DNA of 64,000 nucleotides, from assembly GCA_021521415.1 (NCBI GenBank), contig JAIQDT010006446.1, forward strand, positions 62,001 through 126,000. The letters run 5' to 3'. Below, in pieces: positions 1-12,159 of the stretch. Position numbers and translations under genes: made by a program. Origin of the DNA: Bidens hawaiensis (lineage: Eukaryota > Streptophyta > Magnoliopsida > Asterales > Asteraceae). Position 1 is the stretch's first letter. Every line of letters starts with the position of its first letter. The notes under the pieces were generated by a model, which was given only the letters and a program-made list of their open reading frames with translations, was not told where the DNA came from and did not search any database.

Positions 1-1
1 C

Positions 2-1856
2 AGATTCATAGCCGGGGCAACCGTCAGTAACTGGACGGAACCCACATGGTGTTATATGTTCCAGATGACGCTGGTTGGAGCGGCCAGGGCGTGGTTTGAT
101 CGTTTACCAGTCCACCACATCTATGATTGGGCGGACTTTCAACACAAGTTCAGCCAACACTTCAGTCAACAGAGGAAATATACTGAAGAGCAGTGGACGA
201 TCCTCAACTGCGTGAGAGAGGAAGATGAATCTTTACTAGACTTCGTCACTCGCTTCAACTCCAAAAAGCTGAGTCTGGGCAACATAAGTGAAGATCTTGT
301 TCGCGCCGCTTTCATCCAGGGCGCCGAATACCCAGAGCTTATCCGCACGTTGACGGGTAAGGACGGCATGCCATCCACATGGGATGCCATCATGACGGCG
401 GCCAAGCGCTTTGCCGAGACGGAGAAGCAACTGGGTAGGGATCTTCCCCAGAGTACACACCTCTACACGCAGAGGACCAGAGAAAACAATGTTCGGATCG
501 CCCGGCAGAACAAAAAGAGTAAGCTAGGTATTTGGCAGTCAAGGGTAAACTTTGACACCTCATCCAGCTCTCGCCCTCTTGTTGGCGGAAGGGATAACAC
601 GCACCCTTCAAGCCAAAAACACCGGTGGACGCCACTCACCAAAAGCGTCACGGAGATATTTGCGACCTAATGCGGATCAGAGCAAATCCTGTGACTTCCA
701 CGGGACAAAGGGTCACAATACAGAGGAGTGTACATCCTTGAAGGATATTGTTGAAACATTCGTCAAGGATGGAAGACTTGCACACCTTGTGGCATCAATC
801 AAGAATGGAGGAAGGAATGATAACCGGTATAAAGGCAACGGACGAAAGCCCGTTGACATCAGCATCCACATGGTTCATGGCAACATCAGAGGAAGAAAAA
901 GACGAACGACAGAACCATGCGAATGGAAGGAAGCTGAGGTGCGCTTCCCGCGAGTGCCAGGAGGACCCATCAAGGAAGGCCCTATCGTCATCAAAAGCCA
1001 GCTGGGGCATTACATAACTTCCCGCACTCTTGCTGACAACGGCGCCTCGTCAACGGTTATGTACAGGCAGTTCTTCGACAAGCTAGACGACGAAGACAAA
1101 GAACGCCTGGAAACGGTTTACGCCTCAATGGAAGGGTTCGACGGCAGCACAAACACACCCCTGGGTATCCTATCTTTCCCCGTCATTCTCACGGACGGAA
1201 AATACTCCCGCACAGAAGACGTGGACTTCGTCATAATGAGGAAGCCACATCACACATACGACATTCTCTTCGGGAGAGACGGGATGGCAAGATTCAACGC
1301 CGTGGTATCTTCAGTCCACGGCATGATGGGATGGCCAACTGCTGAGGGTGTGATCACCGGTATCCCCCAGGTATGCATCGCATCCGTCTCATCTAAACCC
1401 AAACCAAAGATGGCTAAACCAACCATCACCGAACCAGAAAAATGGGCCCTCAATGGCAAATACCCTGACCAGGCTGTTACAATTGGCTCAACAATCACTG
1501 ATCCTACACGCACCTTACTCAAACGCTTACTACAGAGAAACGCTGACATCTTCGCGTGGACACCAGCTGACATGACTGGTGTACCTCGAAGTAAAGCAGA
1601 GCATAATCTCAAATGTGACCCGGCTTTTACGCCAGTCATACAAAAACGCAGAGTAATGGGGGCGGAACAGGCTAACGCGTGTAGAACCCAAGTCAAGGAA
1701 CTCCTTGACGCGGGCATCGTACGCGTTAGTAGATATCAAACATGGGTTGCAAATCCCGTTATGGTACCGAAGGCTAACAAACAATGGCGCATGTGTATAG
1801 ATTTCAAAGATTTAAACAAACCATTCTCACCAGCTTCAAACTTGCAAACGTTCTAG
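2..1856 (+). pseudogene. Tat-A gag, protease and N-terminal reverse transcriptase, frameshifted
   Basis: Reading frame 2 is open from base 2 and encodes the retrotransposon gag (capsid) domain, including the WFDRLP and FIQGAEYPELIR segments. It stops at 670. The protein continues in another frame from about 660 with a Cys-His knuckle of pattern C-x2-H-x4-H-x4-C (CDFHGTKGHNTEEC). Next comes a pepsin-like protease whose active-site triplet reads D-N-G-A-S (about 1035-1050), where this family normally has D-T/S-G. Then follow the RVMG and WVANPVMVPKANKQWRMCID segments that open reverse transcriptase. The frame breaks off at KDLNK (about 1820), where a deletion joins it to RNase H sequence. Seen: motifs, frameshift, deletion. 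Inferred: no functional protease or polymerase. Confidence 0.85.
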
Positions 1857-3770
1857 GCAAACCCGAGTTATCGGGACGTCTAGCCAAATGGGCAATTGAG
1901 TTGGGGGAATATGCGATAAAGTACAAGCCAAGACCAGCCATAAAAGGCCAGGTCCTGGCCGACTTTATAGCAGAAGTCCCCGCTTCGCGGGAGAAAGAGT
2001 GCTAGGAGGAGGCTCAACCTTCCCCAGCACAGGACATCAATGATGTCTGGCGACTCTACACCGATGGAGCAGCCAGCAACGAGGGTTCAGGCGCAGGGTT
2101 GAAACTAACCAACCCAGCAGGCCAAGAATACACTTACGCTATTCGACTGGATTTTCCAAGTACGAATAACGAAGCCGAGTATGAAGCATTCTTGGCCGGG
2201 CTGAGAATTGCGCGTAAAATGGGAGTGAAAAACTTGGAAGCCCACGTGGATTCCATGTTAGTAGCCAACCAAATAAACGGAACGTACACGGCCGTGAACG
2301 ACACAATGGCCCTGTACCTCGCACAAGCAAAAACCCTTATGCGCGATTTTAATGATTGTAAAGTCATACACGTCAAGCGTAGCGAAAGCAAATCTACGGA
2401 TGCGTTAAGCAAGCTTGCATCATTAGCCTTCACCCATTTGGGAAAGGATATCCGCATTGAACTCCTTGAAACACCATCAGTCCCGCACAAGGAAATTTGT
2501 GTCATCCAAACCGGCACAGAAACGTGGATGACACCGATAATAAATTACCTTGCAGCGGGTATACTACCAGAGTCAAAAACACAGGCAAGAAAAATACGTT
2601 GTAAAGCATTAAACTATCAACACATCGATGACATCCTTTACAGACGTAACTTTCTTGGCCCACTCTTAAGATGCGTGGACAACCAAGATGCTGACTACCT
2701 CCTAAGGGAAGTACACGAAGGCATCTGTGGAGTACACACAGGTCCACGCGCTGTTGTAGCTAAGTTAAACAACGCGGGATTCTTTTGGCCGGGGATGCAT
2801 ACGGATGCGCTGGCATACATCAGAAAGTGTAGGTCTTGCCTGCTCTACGCACCCAACACGCATCGCCCGAAGAATGAACTTGTTCCAGTCACCTCTTCAT
2901 GGCCATTTCAGAAGTGGGCCATCGATGTGACAGGCCCATTTCCTACAGCAGCAGGAAACGTTCAGTTCCTAGTGGTAGCCATCGACTACTTCACCAAGTG
3001 GATAGAAGCAAAACCCTTAGCCCAAACAACCGCAAAACATATTAAAAAATTTATTTGGGAATTTATTATTTGTCGTTTTGGACTTCCACAGACTTTGGTG
3101 AGTGATAACGGCACCAACTTTGCTGACAAGAAGCTACAAAAGTGGCTGGAAGAACTTCAAATCACCCACACCTTTACCTCAGTGGCACACCCGCAAGGTA
3201 ACGGTGAGGTGGAAAGAGCAAATAAAAGCATCGTCGAAGGTATAAAGAAAAGACTCCTGGAACACAGATCCGGCTGGGTAGACGAAGTTCCACACGTCCT
3301 TTGGGCAAACAGAACGCTGAAAAAGGCCAGTACGGGAGAAACCCCGTTCAGCCTCACTTATGGCACTGAAGCCATGGTCCCAGTCGAAATTGGTTTGCCC
3401 TCACCAAGGGCCTTGATTCAGCCAGAAGACAATGATGCGGAAAGACGGTTAGACCTTATGCTAACCGAGGACGCAGAGACTTAGCCGCAGCGCGTGAAGA
3501 AAACTACAAGCGACAAATGCAAAAGTACTACAACACGCGGGTAAAACTCTGCAACTTCAATGTAGGAGACTACATATTGCGTAACAACGAGGCTTCAAAC
3601 CAAGAGCGCCCAGGAAAACTGGCACCGGTCTGGGAAGGACCGTACATTATCAAAGAAGTTTTTGGAAAAGGCGCATACCGGCTCGAAAGGCTCGATGGCA
3701 CTCCTATCCCAAGAACATAGAACGGAGCTCAATTACGCAAATGTTACATGTAGATCAATTCCAAACTTGT
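1840..3770 (+). pseudogene. Tat-A RNase H remnants, second RNase H and integrase
   Basis: Just after the deletion the frame carries the end of the Ty3-type RNase H (VLGKPELSGRLAKWAIELGE, about 1850-1910). A TAG at 2003-2005 interrupts the connector. The second, archaeal-type RNase H follows (LYTDGAA, NNEAEYEAFLAG, HVDSML, STDALSKLAS; about 2050-2420) with its D-E-D-D residues in place. Integrase shows an HHCC zinc-binding segment (about 2705-2860) and a complete D-D-E set: the Asp of KWAIDVTGP, the Asp of SDNGTNF, and the Glu of GNGEVERANKS. A frameshift near 3480 moves the C-terminal domain into another frame (3517-3720), and a Trp-to-stop change (TAG, 3718-3720) cuts the last residues. Confidence 0.85.
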
Positions 3771-3956
3771 AAAGAAAAGGCCTAGAGCCACTTCTAATGG
3801 AAATGATTCTCCTTTATCACATTGTGTTGATAGCCTTACCTTTATACTTATGAACTTCCCACACTGATGCCGGTATTCACCGCATAAATATGGGAAGAAG
3901 TAAGTCGTTGCGTGTGGAAGGCGGCAAAACCCGCATAAACACATAAAACGGTAAAA

Positions 3957-4300
3957 ATTTCTAAGGAAAACCTTCACGCAGGTCAGCTATAGGTGAAGTT
4001 TGGTCATCCCAATAAATGAAAGTGACGGTCCTACCCGCACAATCATGATAGAGGAAACTGAACATTGACCTATTGGCAACCGCGCGTCGAAAGGTTAACT
4101 TATTCAAAACACTTAGAAAATTTCAAAGGAAAAGATGAGGAAAACTTCCACGCAGGTCAGATATAGGTAAAGTTTAGCCATCCTACTAAGTGAAAGTGAC
4201 GGTCTTATCCGCACAATCACGAAAGAGGAAGCAAAACTTTAACTTATTATCTGTCACGTTGAAAAGTTTACTTATCTAAGTACTCAAGAAATTGCTAAGT
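3957..4300 (+). repeat. Two-copy tandem repeat (about 175 bp) between pol and the antisense gene of Tat-A
   Basis: Two diverged copies start near 3960 and 4133. Each contains the landmarks CACGCAGGTCAG, a TATAGGT(G/A)AAGTTT segment, GAAAGTGACGGTC and CCGCACAATCA in the same order. The stretch from 3770 to 4465 has no credible reading frame. Tandem repeats in the 3' region are known from other Tat elements such as Retand. The function is unknown. Confidence 0.7.
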
Positions 4301-4464
4301 TAAAACAAAATATGCGTGAAATAAACAAGGCAAGACATTAACAAATAATCTTTATTCCATCAACATTCAAACATTAAAAGAATTGCTGGGTACATACCCG
4401 CATACAAGATTAGAAGTCTACAAACATAAAAATCTACTCTAATGGTGGAAAGGGATCTAAAGTA

Positions 4465-7400
4465 TCAAGCTTTAGGACCACTCCCACTTGGACCCGCACC
4501 ATCAGTAGAGTGTGGCGGTTCAAGGAAAGCTTTGAGGATAGTTAGCCCATCATCAGCAGCAGCAATCTCGTTTACCTTCTCCACCACCGGATGCGGGAAG
4601 GCGGAATACTGATTCACTGCTTGGTCATACGCAGCTTCAGTATCCACAAATTGTAAAGAGGGAAGTTGGAAGGCGGAATGCCTTGTTCAACAAACCCTAG
4701 ACTAAGCAAGAAGCCAGCCTTTTCTCCATCCTCATGAGAAGCGTTGAGGGCTGCGCTCATCGCATCGTCATATGATGTGTTCGTGAACACCCGATGCACA
4801 ACCTAAAAAACAGAAGTATATCAAAAACTCTTCTAAGTGTAAGGAAAAGCGTAAAGAAATTGTGAAACTGCGCATACCTGCGACAACGCTTCTCGAAGAA
4901 GCCATTCCTTGGTAACCAGAGCCTCCTGGAGGGCAGCTTGAGCTTCATAACGGGCGCGTTCGGCTTCGTTCTTTGTAAAATTGGCAAGCAACACATCTTT
5001 GGCTGCAGCCTCTTCGACGCCCTTTAGCTTACGCTCAGTTTGGTCAAGCACCCCCCTCTGGTCCAAGATCTCTTGGAGCTTCTTGGCATCTTCCATGGCC
5101 AAAGCATCATGAGCCTGCTGGAGCCTCTCTAATTTGGCTTTAAGTTCCTCATTCTCGATGCGTAGAGGCTCAGCAACAGCTTCAGCCTTGGTGGCCCTCT
5201 CGGTTGCATTCCGTGCAGTTTCCTTGGCCAACCGAAGCTGTTCGTTAACAGCTTGGGCAGCCTTGGAACGGGCCTCGAGCCGGGCCTGAACTTCAACCTC
5301 GAGGGCCTTGAAGGCCTTCTCCTTTTCCGCAGCAATGTCGGCAAGCTTCGCATTCTCCTCCCGGATAGCCCGCGCCTGAGCCACTTCAAGGCTACGCGCC
5401 GTCTTTAACTTGTCGTTTTCACGACAAAGTAGCTCGACGCGCGGCTGCATCCGGGCGAGGAGGATTCGGAGCTCGTTGGATAGCCTACCTTCCTGGTAGC
5501 TGGCCATGGCCTCCCCCAGCGCACCGCTTGGGGCGGCGTGACGCGCCCATTTGACGCACTCCTCAGCAGTCCGGAGGGTCGTTCCCCGGCGGATATTCCA
5601 CCGAGGAGCGTACACCTCGTTGGAATCACGAACTGCAATAAAACAAAAAACAGTTAAGAGAGAGAAATGATGAAAGGGATATAGGCCAAAATAACCCTAC
5701 GCACCTGTAGGGTCGACAACAGGCCGATAGCCACCAAACCCATCACCTGAACCTAAGGGATATCCATCCAAAAGGTCAAGGAGACGGGAAGGAGGCAAGG
5801 ATTGGCTAGACGCCCCAACCCCAAACATACCTGAAGGACTGGCCGTAGTCGCAGGCGCCGGAGGAGGCATGGTGGAGGCTGCCGCGGTGGAAACCAACGG
5901 AGGTGAACTCACCGGAGGTGAACTCACAACCGTGGCCGCGGCTGCGGAAGAACCCGCAAGAGAAATCACCGTCGGCTCAGTGATGGATTATGTGAAAATG
6001 GCACTGACAGCCGGCGGGGATAATGTTACAGCTGGAACAGTTGGCTCAACGGGATGAGCAACTGAACCAGTACTGCAAGCAGGCGTAGCCGCCTGGGTCA
6101 TCGCCTCGGGTAGGTTGACCAAACCTACCTTCATGGGTCCAGAGCTGCTCCCTCCCGCTCCACTCTGGAATGTCGTAGCATCCACGCCTGCACGAAGACA
6201 AGATATATAAGTATAATAGCGGAAAGATATGAAGTTAAAGTTATGTACACTTACGGGTCCTTTTGAGCTTGAAGGTGCGAACAGGCGGGGACGAACCCGA
6301 TGGAGCCGGCCTCTTCGTACCGGTCACCGTCGTCGTCCTGGGCAGCTCGGAGGTGACAGCCGTTTCAACCTCCAGAGCAGTGGTCTCAACACCACCTGGG
6401 TTCCCCGCCGCTTCTTCACTCTCGGTCTCCGACTCAGACCGGTTCCCCTGATCGGCAGTGGAGGCAACCTTCGCCTTGCCCTTCCCGCCGACAGCCTTCT
6501 TCTTCCGCGCAAGAAAAGGACCATCTGCGGATTCCTCATCAGAAGATAACAAGATTAGAGGAATTCCAGCAGAGGCTTCAGCATTCAGAGGGCGAGGGTT
6601 AAATAGTCTTTTACCTGGCCGCGTGGCGCTCAGTATTTCTTGGCCTGGCGGGTAGGCCTCCACAAACCGATCCGCAGTCTGCGCAAGGATGGGCAACTCG
6701 ATCTCGTCAAGAGCACGAGTACCCAACCAAGCGGGACCGTCAGCTTCCCGCGGATGCAGGAGGGACTGCAAGTCATTTCCCTCTGAAATAAAAAGAAAAA
6801 CAGTTAGAAAAAACCTTAAATCAACAAAGAAGATGGAGCATACCGTAAGGGATAAAGTTCAAACCGTATTCAAGTACGATGGGAATCTGTGGCGCATCCG
6901 CCCCAGCATCCTTCCACACCCTGCTCATACCGAGCATCACCATCCCGGACTCCGGAAAGAGATAAACCGGAGTCTGGATCCGGGAAATCTTGGAGAACCA
7001 TTCCGCCTCCTGGTAGTTGGAGGCGTGAAGGCTGGGGAGAGCTCTCCCGTTCTTAAATGTCATCGCTATAGGGACGACACGGGCAGAGATGTAAAAGAAC
7101 TCCCGCTTCCAAGACCGAAGACTGCGCTCGGTAGCGCAGATCTTCAAACCCTTGATCCGGGTGACCAGGGTATACCAGCCTTGGATACACCTCCAGGAGT
7201 AGAAGGTCATCAGGCGGTCGACGTGGGGATCCACGCCAAGAATGAGGCACACCCACTCAAAATGGCGGATCTTGGCGATCGCCATTGGGTGTACCTCGGT
7301 CAGGTGCATACCGTGTCTATCCAGAACACGGTATACAAACTTCGTCAACGGGAACCTAAGATTCCCATAGACGAAGAAAGCGGCATATACCCCTATTTTG

Positions 7401-7621
7401 CCCTTGGGGGCATCGTACACCGTCTGGTGTGGCTCCGGAAACTCAGGCTCGAACGGCTCGAGCATGAACTTCCGGACGATGTACCGGTAAAGCTCGATGG
7501 GAAGAGCACACTGGCATTCGCCAGCAGTGCTCTTATCGTCCTTATCAGACGTAGACGTCGGGTTCTCGACATACAAGTCAGACTCCTCGACGGTAGCTTC
7601 TGGATCATGAGTAGACGACAT
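4465..7621 (-). pseudogene. Tat-A antisense five-exon gene, with a Transposase_28-like (putative gypsy-type transposon) N-terminus and a coiled-coil C-terminus
   Basis: Exons on the minus strand by GT-AG junctions: 7621-6844, 6782-6255, 6187-5705, 5632-4878 and 4802-4465. Intron phases (1,1,1,0) keep one frame throughout, which is strong evidence for a real spliced gene. Exon 1 (about 259 residues) resembles the plant family called putative gypsy type transposon. It has the IPYEGNDLQSLL junction into exon 2, which carries Ser/acidic and Lys-rich stretches. Exon 3 is Pro/Ala/Ser-rich. Exon 4 opens with NEVYAPRWNI and is then a long Ala/Glu/Lys-rich coiled coil. Exon 5 ends near GPSGSGPKA. Breaks: an in-frame TAA in exon 3 (near 5990) and a frameshift in exon 5 (near 4670). 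Antisense ORFs in this position are known in Tat elements; their role is not established. Confidence 0.8.
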
Positions 7622-7714
7622 GTTTTGGAGGTAAAGAACGATTTCAGGAGAATGCTCGACAGAAAGTTAGAGTATTCGCCAGAAATCGCTTAGAAGAAGA
7701 AGAAAGAAGTGAAA

Positions 7715-7750
7715 GTGTGGATTACCGTGAACTCTCTCCCCCTTTATATA
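7715..7750 (-). promoter_or_regulatory. Putative promoter of the Tat-A antisense gene
   Basis: The minus strand has TATATAAA at 7750-7743, about 122 bases upstream of the ATG at 7621. That spacing fits a plant TATA box with a leader of roughly 90 bases. It faces away from the LTR promoter, so the gene could be transcribed independently of the retroelement genomic RNA. The transcription start is inferred from spacing only. Confidence 0.55.
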
Positions 7751-8091
7751 CTCATCGCAATGAATGCGATGAATTTAATGCGGAGGAGAGAGAAAAGAGC
7801 AGGTGCAATGAAACTATGACACGTGGAAAAAGCAAGCTGGCAACAGCTGTTGACGGGACGCGCGCCGTAAAATCCGCACCCACGCGCCCGAAAAATCGCG
7901 CCCACGCGCTTGAAAAAGCGTCTGGAATGACTATATACTCTCACGTCGCCATAACTTCCTGCACGTCCTGACACTGTCAGAAGAAACCGTCGGACGACGT
8001 TTCAACAGTTTGGACTGTTCTTATCCTTTCACCAACTCTTCGAATTTCAAAAAGATTCAAAAAGATTCAAAAGTAAGCGGGACTATACCCC

Positions 8092-8285
8092 TTACCTTGG
8101 CAACCAAGTAACTATAAGACATGTGCGAGTACAGTGTCAAGGCAAAAACCTTCACATACTTAGCACCCGCAGGGAATGGACGCCAAGAATACCTTGGAAG
8201 TAAGATAACTATAAGACGAGTGCGGGTACAGTGTCAAGGCGAAACCCTTCACATACTTAGCACTCGCAGGGAATTGAAACCAAGA
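8092..8285 (+). repeat. Two-copy tandem repeat (about 98 bp) in the Tat-A 3' region
   Basis: Two copies begin near 8093 and 8190. Both contain ACCTTGG, AAGTAACTATAAGAC or its near match, GTGCG(A/G)GTACAGTGTCAAGGC, then TTCACATACTTAGCAC and CGCAGGGAAT. The rest of 7750-8660 shows no coding capacity and reads as the element's 3' non-coding region leading to the polypurine tract. Confidence 0.75.
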
Positions 8286-8671
8286 AGGATCTTCTGGGCC
8301 ATGCTTGCGGAAAGGGAAATAACATCCCCGCATAGCGGGAACGTTGAGAACTAGATTGTTTGAAGCTCCAGGATGGAATTGGTTCTTTAACATAATTGAT
8401 CACTATGTTTAAAACTACCGAAACCTCATAGAGAATCTACACAAGTGAAACTCAACGCTCCTGACTTGCGAGGAGGTTACACACCTACCCGCATCATACC
8501 CAAAGATCAAGCAGAAAAGTCGGGAATTTCTGCACGTGACATTAGGGAAACCGCGGGAAGAATCCCCACGGACAACCTTAAAACTAAATCCTTTTCAAAA
8601 CCCCTTGCTTAAGTCCAAAGTTCACCTCACTTATTAACAATTCATGAGAAGAACATTAGACTGGGGGGACT

Positions 8672-9632
8672 TGAAGAGGTAGGTCCCAGCAGAGCCCAGT
8701 TGGACCTGCAAGACTCACCTTGAAGAGGGACGTCTGCGCAAGGACCAACTGGTTCCGCAAAACCCACCATGCTCAGAGATGAAGACCTTACGCGCAGTAC
8801 GCCAGCTGTTCCAGCAGGGAAAGCCTCCCAATGGTGAAGTACCCCGCCTGTCCCCGCAGCTGCGGATACAAGCCATCAGGGAAGGCTACCCGCACTAATA
8901 GCAAGGCTACACGCACAAGGCACTAACTCTCAATAATTCAGTGTCACCTGAAGGAATGAGCAAGGCGGGAATACTCCCGCCCAAATGAGCCAGTCCGTAT
9001 GCTTCTGGAAGATCTTTTGTACTATACCTGCCAAGGTATGGACAAAATAGACAAGATCTGACCAAAGCAGCCCATGAACCAATCACAGGGTGACAGCTCA
9101 CCGACAACAGTACGAGGAGCATGCTCTAGTACTGTTTGTCACTATTAGCCGCTGCCTACTCACCAACCCTTGTCGTGGCACGCACATAGCCTGCAGTTGG
9201 TGGAAAGGGAACAGTACACAGCCGGCCTTGTCACTATCAGCCGCTGCCTACCCACCAACCAGCATGGCACGTGCGTAGCCCATAGTTGGTAGAACAGGAA
9301 TATTATACAGCTGGCTGTACCTGCTTGGAAACCTACCTTCGGCTATAAATACTCCAACACCTTGGAACGGTAGGATCATCTTGTATTTTACCTTCACTAG
9401 CTATTTCTCTCAATATACACTTATATTCAGAGCAATCTAGTCTGATTCTCACGCCGGAGGGTGGTCACAAGGAGGAAACCCCCCCCCCCTTCTCAGTGAC
9501 GAGCTCACGGTGTCTGTTTTGCAGGTCATCTGAAGAACATCCTTCTTTGCCGGACCTAACCCTCGTGGGAAACATTACTTAACCCCCAGATTATCCATAA
9601 TCTACTCGGGGTCACTTAGTGTTTCTTTAACA
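8672..9632 (+). repeat. 3' LTR of Tat-A
   Basis: It follows a polypurine tract (CTGGGGGGA) and starts TGAAGAGGTA, matching the TGAAGGGGTA start of the Tat-B LTR. Near its right end is the same landmark as in Tat-B (GATTCTCAC(G/A)CCGGAGGGT, then GAGCTCACGGTG or its near match). A TATA box (TATAAA, 9344-9349) marks the promoter. I end it at the CA of TTTAACA (9631-9632), because the distance from the shared landmark to the LTR end matches Tat-B. The inner TGAAG does not pair with this end, so the outer boundary could differ by up to about 100 bases. Confidence 0.65.
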
Positions 9633-11529
9633 CATAAGGCTGGAAACAACTCGAGCTCGAGTTAAGATTCTCTTAAATTAACCGTGCTAGTTCAGCTCGG
9701 ATTTTACTATAAGAAAAATTCTTCACAAGGAAAGTTGAGCTTACCGTATTTTCTTTCAAAATAATTGAATTTCTTCAGGGTCCCACAATCTGCTATGCCT
9801 ACCAAGCTCATTAGGCTGCATCCGACGAACGATGTCTTTTCCCATTTCTTGTACAAGATCGTGTACCCACAAATGCTCATTTGAGATGTTTATGAGGGAT
9901 TTTTGCTCAAGCACACTAATTACAATATGTGGGTATAATTCACTACTTTCAAGTATCCGAAATACAGCATCTTTCTTCCATCCTCTGAAAAAGCATGCAA
10001 TGTGGAGGAATGCTTCTTGGTACTCATGCTCCAAACTGTCATAGCTTATTTTCAATATTTCTATAGTTTCCTTTTCTGGAATCTTTTTCAGTTTATTTAG
10101 CACACTTGTCCACTCAGCCAGACTTTTTCCGCACAAAAACGAACCCAAAACTTTAAGAGTCAAAGGAAGGCCGGTAGCATAGTGTACCACCTGCTGTGAG
10201 GCCTCTTCATACTCTCTTGAGGGGATACTTCTCTTAAAAGCATAGCATTTGAAGAGTTGACTTGCTTCATTGTCATTTAGCAAACTAATTTTATAGATGT
10301 TCTTATCCTCTACCCCATGTCCAACTAGAACATGCTCATCTCTTGTTGTAATTACAATTCTACTTCCTTTACCAAACCAATTAAGTTCTCCGGCTAAAGC
10401 CTCTAGTTGGGTTAGAGTATCCACATCATCAAGAACAAGAAGAACCCTTTTATGGCCTAATCTTTTTATTAGCATGCGCTTTCCATCAACAACAATGCGT
10501 ACTCTCAAGTTTTCTTCCCTTGTAACATCCTCGAGAAGCAACTTTTGCACATGTTGAGACCGTACTGTTGTGAAACTTCTCTAATGTTTTCAAGGAAGCT
10601 TACGCCGTCAAAGTGATAAGAAATGTCATCAAAAAGGGCTCTGGCAAGAGTAGTCTTACCAGCTCCACCCATGCCACGTATCCCTATCATGCAAACATCA
10701 TCCGGTCCGTCTAACAATGATATAACCTCTTTTCTGCGATCTTGTAATCCAACCAAATTCTCATCAACACTAACCGAAGTTACTTGCTTCAGTTGTCTCC
10801 GAATTGCTTGAACAATATCTTTGATACATACGGCTTCATATCTGAAATTCAAATAGAAACGAGTAAGAACAATATTTTATAGGCGAGGTTATCTGATTGT
10901 TTAAACTTGCATATACACAGGTGCATTATAAGTGTATATACTTGCAAACTATATTTTAATTCCTCCTCAAACTGTTTGATCTATTTTAGCAAACATGCAA
11001 GATCTTCAAGAATCAAGATGATCTTATCATTTAGCACTGCATGTGCTTTGCAAAAGAAATGATAATATAATTCGAATAAATTTGGACTCGACACTTAAAA
11101 AAGGGAATTAAAAAGACCTAACCCATTTGCAACGGTTTTCAAGTCCCAGCCAGACAAGTTAGATGCTTCTACAAGAGCCTCTCTCCATACATCCATTTTA
11201 TGCGACTTGTAGTTTCGAGCAAAGCCTTCCCCAAAATGCCCTTCCTGCCTTCGCACATTGAGGGACTCACACTATAGAACACAGGGAAAACCATGCGTCC
11301 ACTTGTCTTATGACAGCTCATTATCTTTACAAGTTCATCCAAGCACCAAGGGGAAGAAGCATAGTTCTTTGAGAAAACAATAACGTAAATCGTTGATTCT
11401 TCAATGGCCATCAAGAGTTCCGGGCTATCGATTTTCCTCTGTCAAGCGTTTCATTATCATTAAAAGCATAGATTTCATATTCTTCAAGAGCAGCACGAAG
11501 ATGGTCAACAAAGTTCTTGCGGGTGTCTT

Positions 11530-12006
11530 TGTTAAGCGAGACGATATTTAAGGGCGGTTTGGTAAATCTCATGGGGTGGCTTGGAGGAGATTTTAAATAA
11601 TAATTCGTTTATTATTTATTAATAAGTTAGTCTTATTTTAATTAAGTTAGTCTTATCCTAATTCCTATTTGTGTTTGGCTCAAATTGTGTATTTGAATAC
11701 GAGTAGGATACGAATTAAGGGTGTTATATAAACCCTTGGTTCACATAGGCTTATTAAGTTAGTCTTTTTCTTAATAAAATCATCGAAGTCTTTGTTTGTC
11801 AAAGAAAGATCCATTCTGTTTGCAATATAATTGTGCAGCCCAACCAAGGTGAATATATTATTTGTCCTCTACTTACTGTACGAACAGTAATATTCAAAAA
11901 GCAACAATTCACAAGGAAGCAATCTTAGTTTTCTTGGTCTGCAAACTGATCAAGATCAGTTCTTGATTATATCAGGTTTACATCGGCTCCACTGTTAGGT
12001 TTAACA
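11530..12006 (+). repeat. Copia 5' LTR
   Basis: 477 bp with TGTTAA/TTAACA ends. A TATA box (TATATAAA) lies at about 11725-11732, placing transcription start in the 3' half. It lacks a 10-bp segment present in the 3' LTR after GGCTTATTAA. Confidence 0.95.
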
Positions 12007-12159
12007 AGTGGCATCAGAGCCGGCCGTACGGAATCAATTTTAGCCGATCGAAGTCCAGCCAAGAGATTAGTCTCACGGACGATTGCCTTTGGCGATTATC
12101 CGGGTCTGTAGATCGTAAGCTAAGCAGGTGAAGAAAAGAAGCAGGCGAATAAGGAAACG

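Larger units (their letters stand above)
1..9632 (+). mobile_element. Tat-A: Ty3/gypsy LTR retrotransposon of the Tat lineage, left end outside the window
   Basis: Domain order on the + strand is gag, protease, start of reverse transcriptase, tail of the first RNase H, a second RNase H, integrase, then a long 3' region with an antisense gene, a G-rich polypurine tract (about 8662-8669) and a 3' LTR. The second RNase H between the Ty3-type RNase H and integrase defines the Tat lineage. The gag frame is already open at base 2, so the 5' LTR and leader lie outside. The copy is dead: a frameshift in gag, a deletion of about 0.95 kb in reverse transcriptase, stop codons at 2003-2005 and 3718-3720, and a frameshift near 3480. 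Its right end falls inside sequence belonging to a TIR-NBS pseudogene. I place it at 9632, but this is uncertain because the other LTR is not visible. Confidence 0.85.

Noticed and set aside
6229..6655. Plus-strand frames rich in Arg/Pro
   Set aside because: They are shadows of exon 2 of the antisense Tat-A gene, whose splice phases support the minus strand.
8907..9278. Short frames within the Tat-A LTR
   Set aside because: No family resemblance; LTR sequence with promoter features.
9481..9490. C homopolymer as a functional signal
   Set aside because: Part of the Tat LTR landmark region; more likely slippage or sequencing noise. The same applies to the C run at about 29399-29413.
9633..9725. 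Alternative right end of the Tat-A LTR at CTTCA (9721-9725), which would pair with TGAAG
   Set aside because: It would make the distance from the shared CTCACGGTG landmark about 90 bases longer than in Tat-B; kept as an alternative only.
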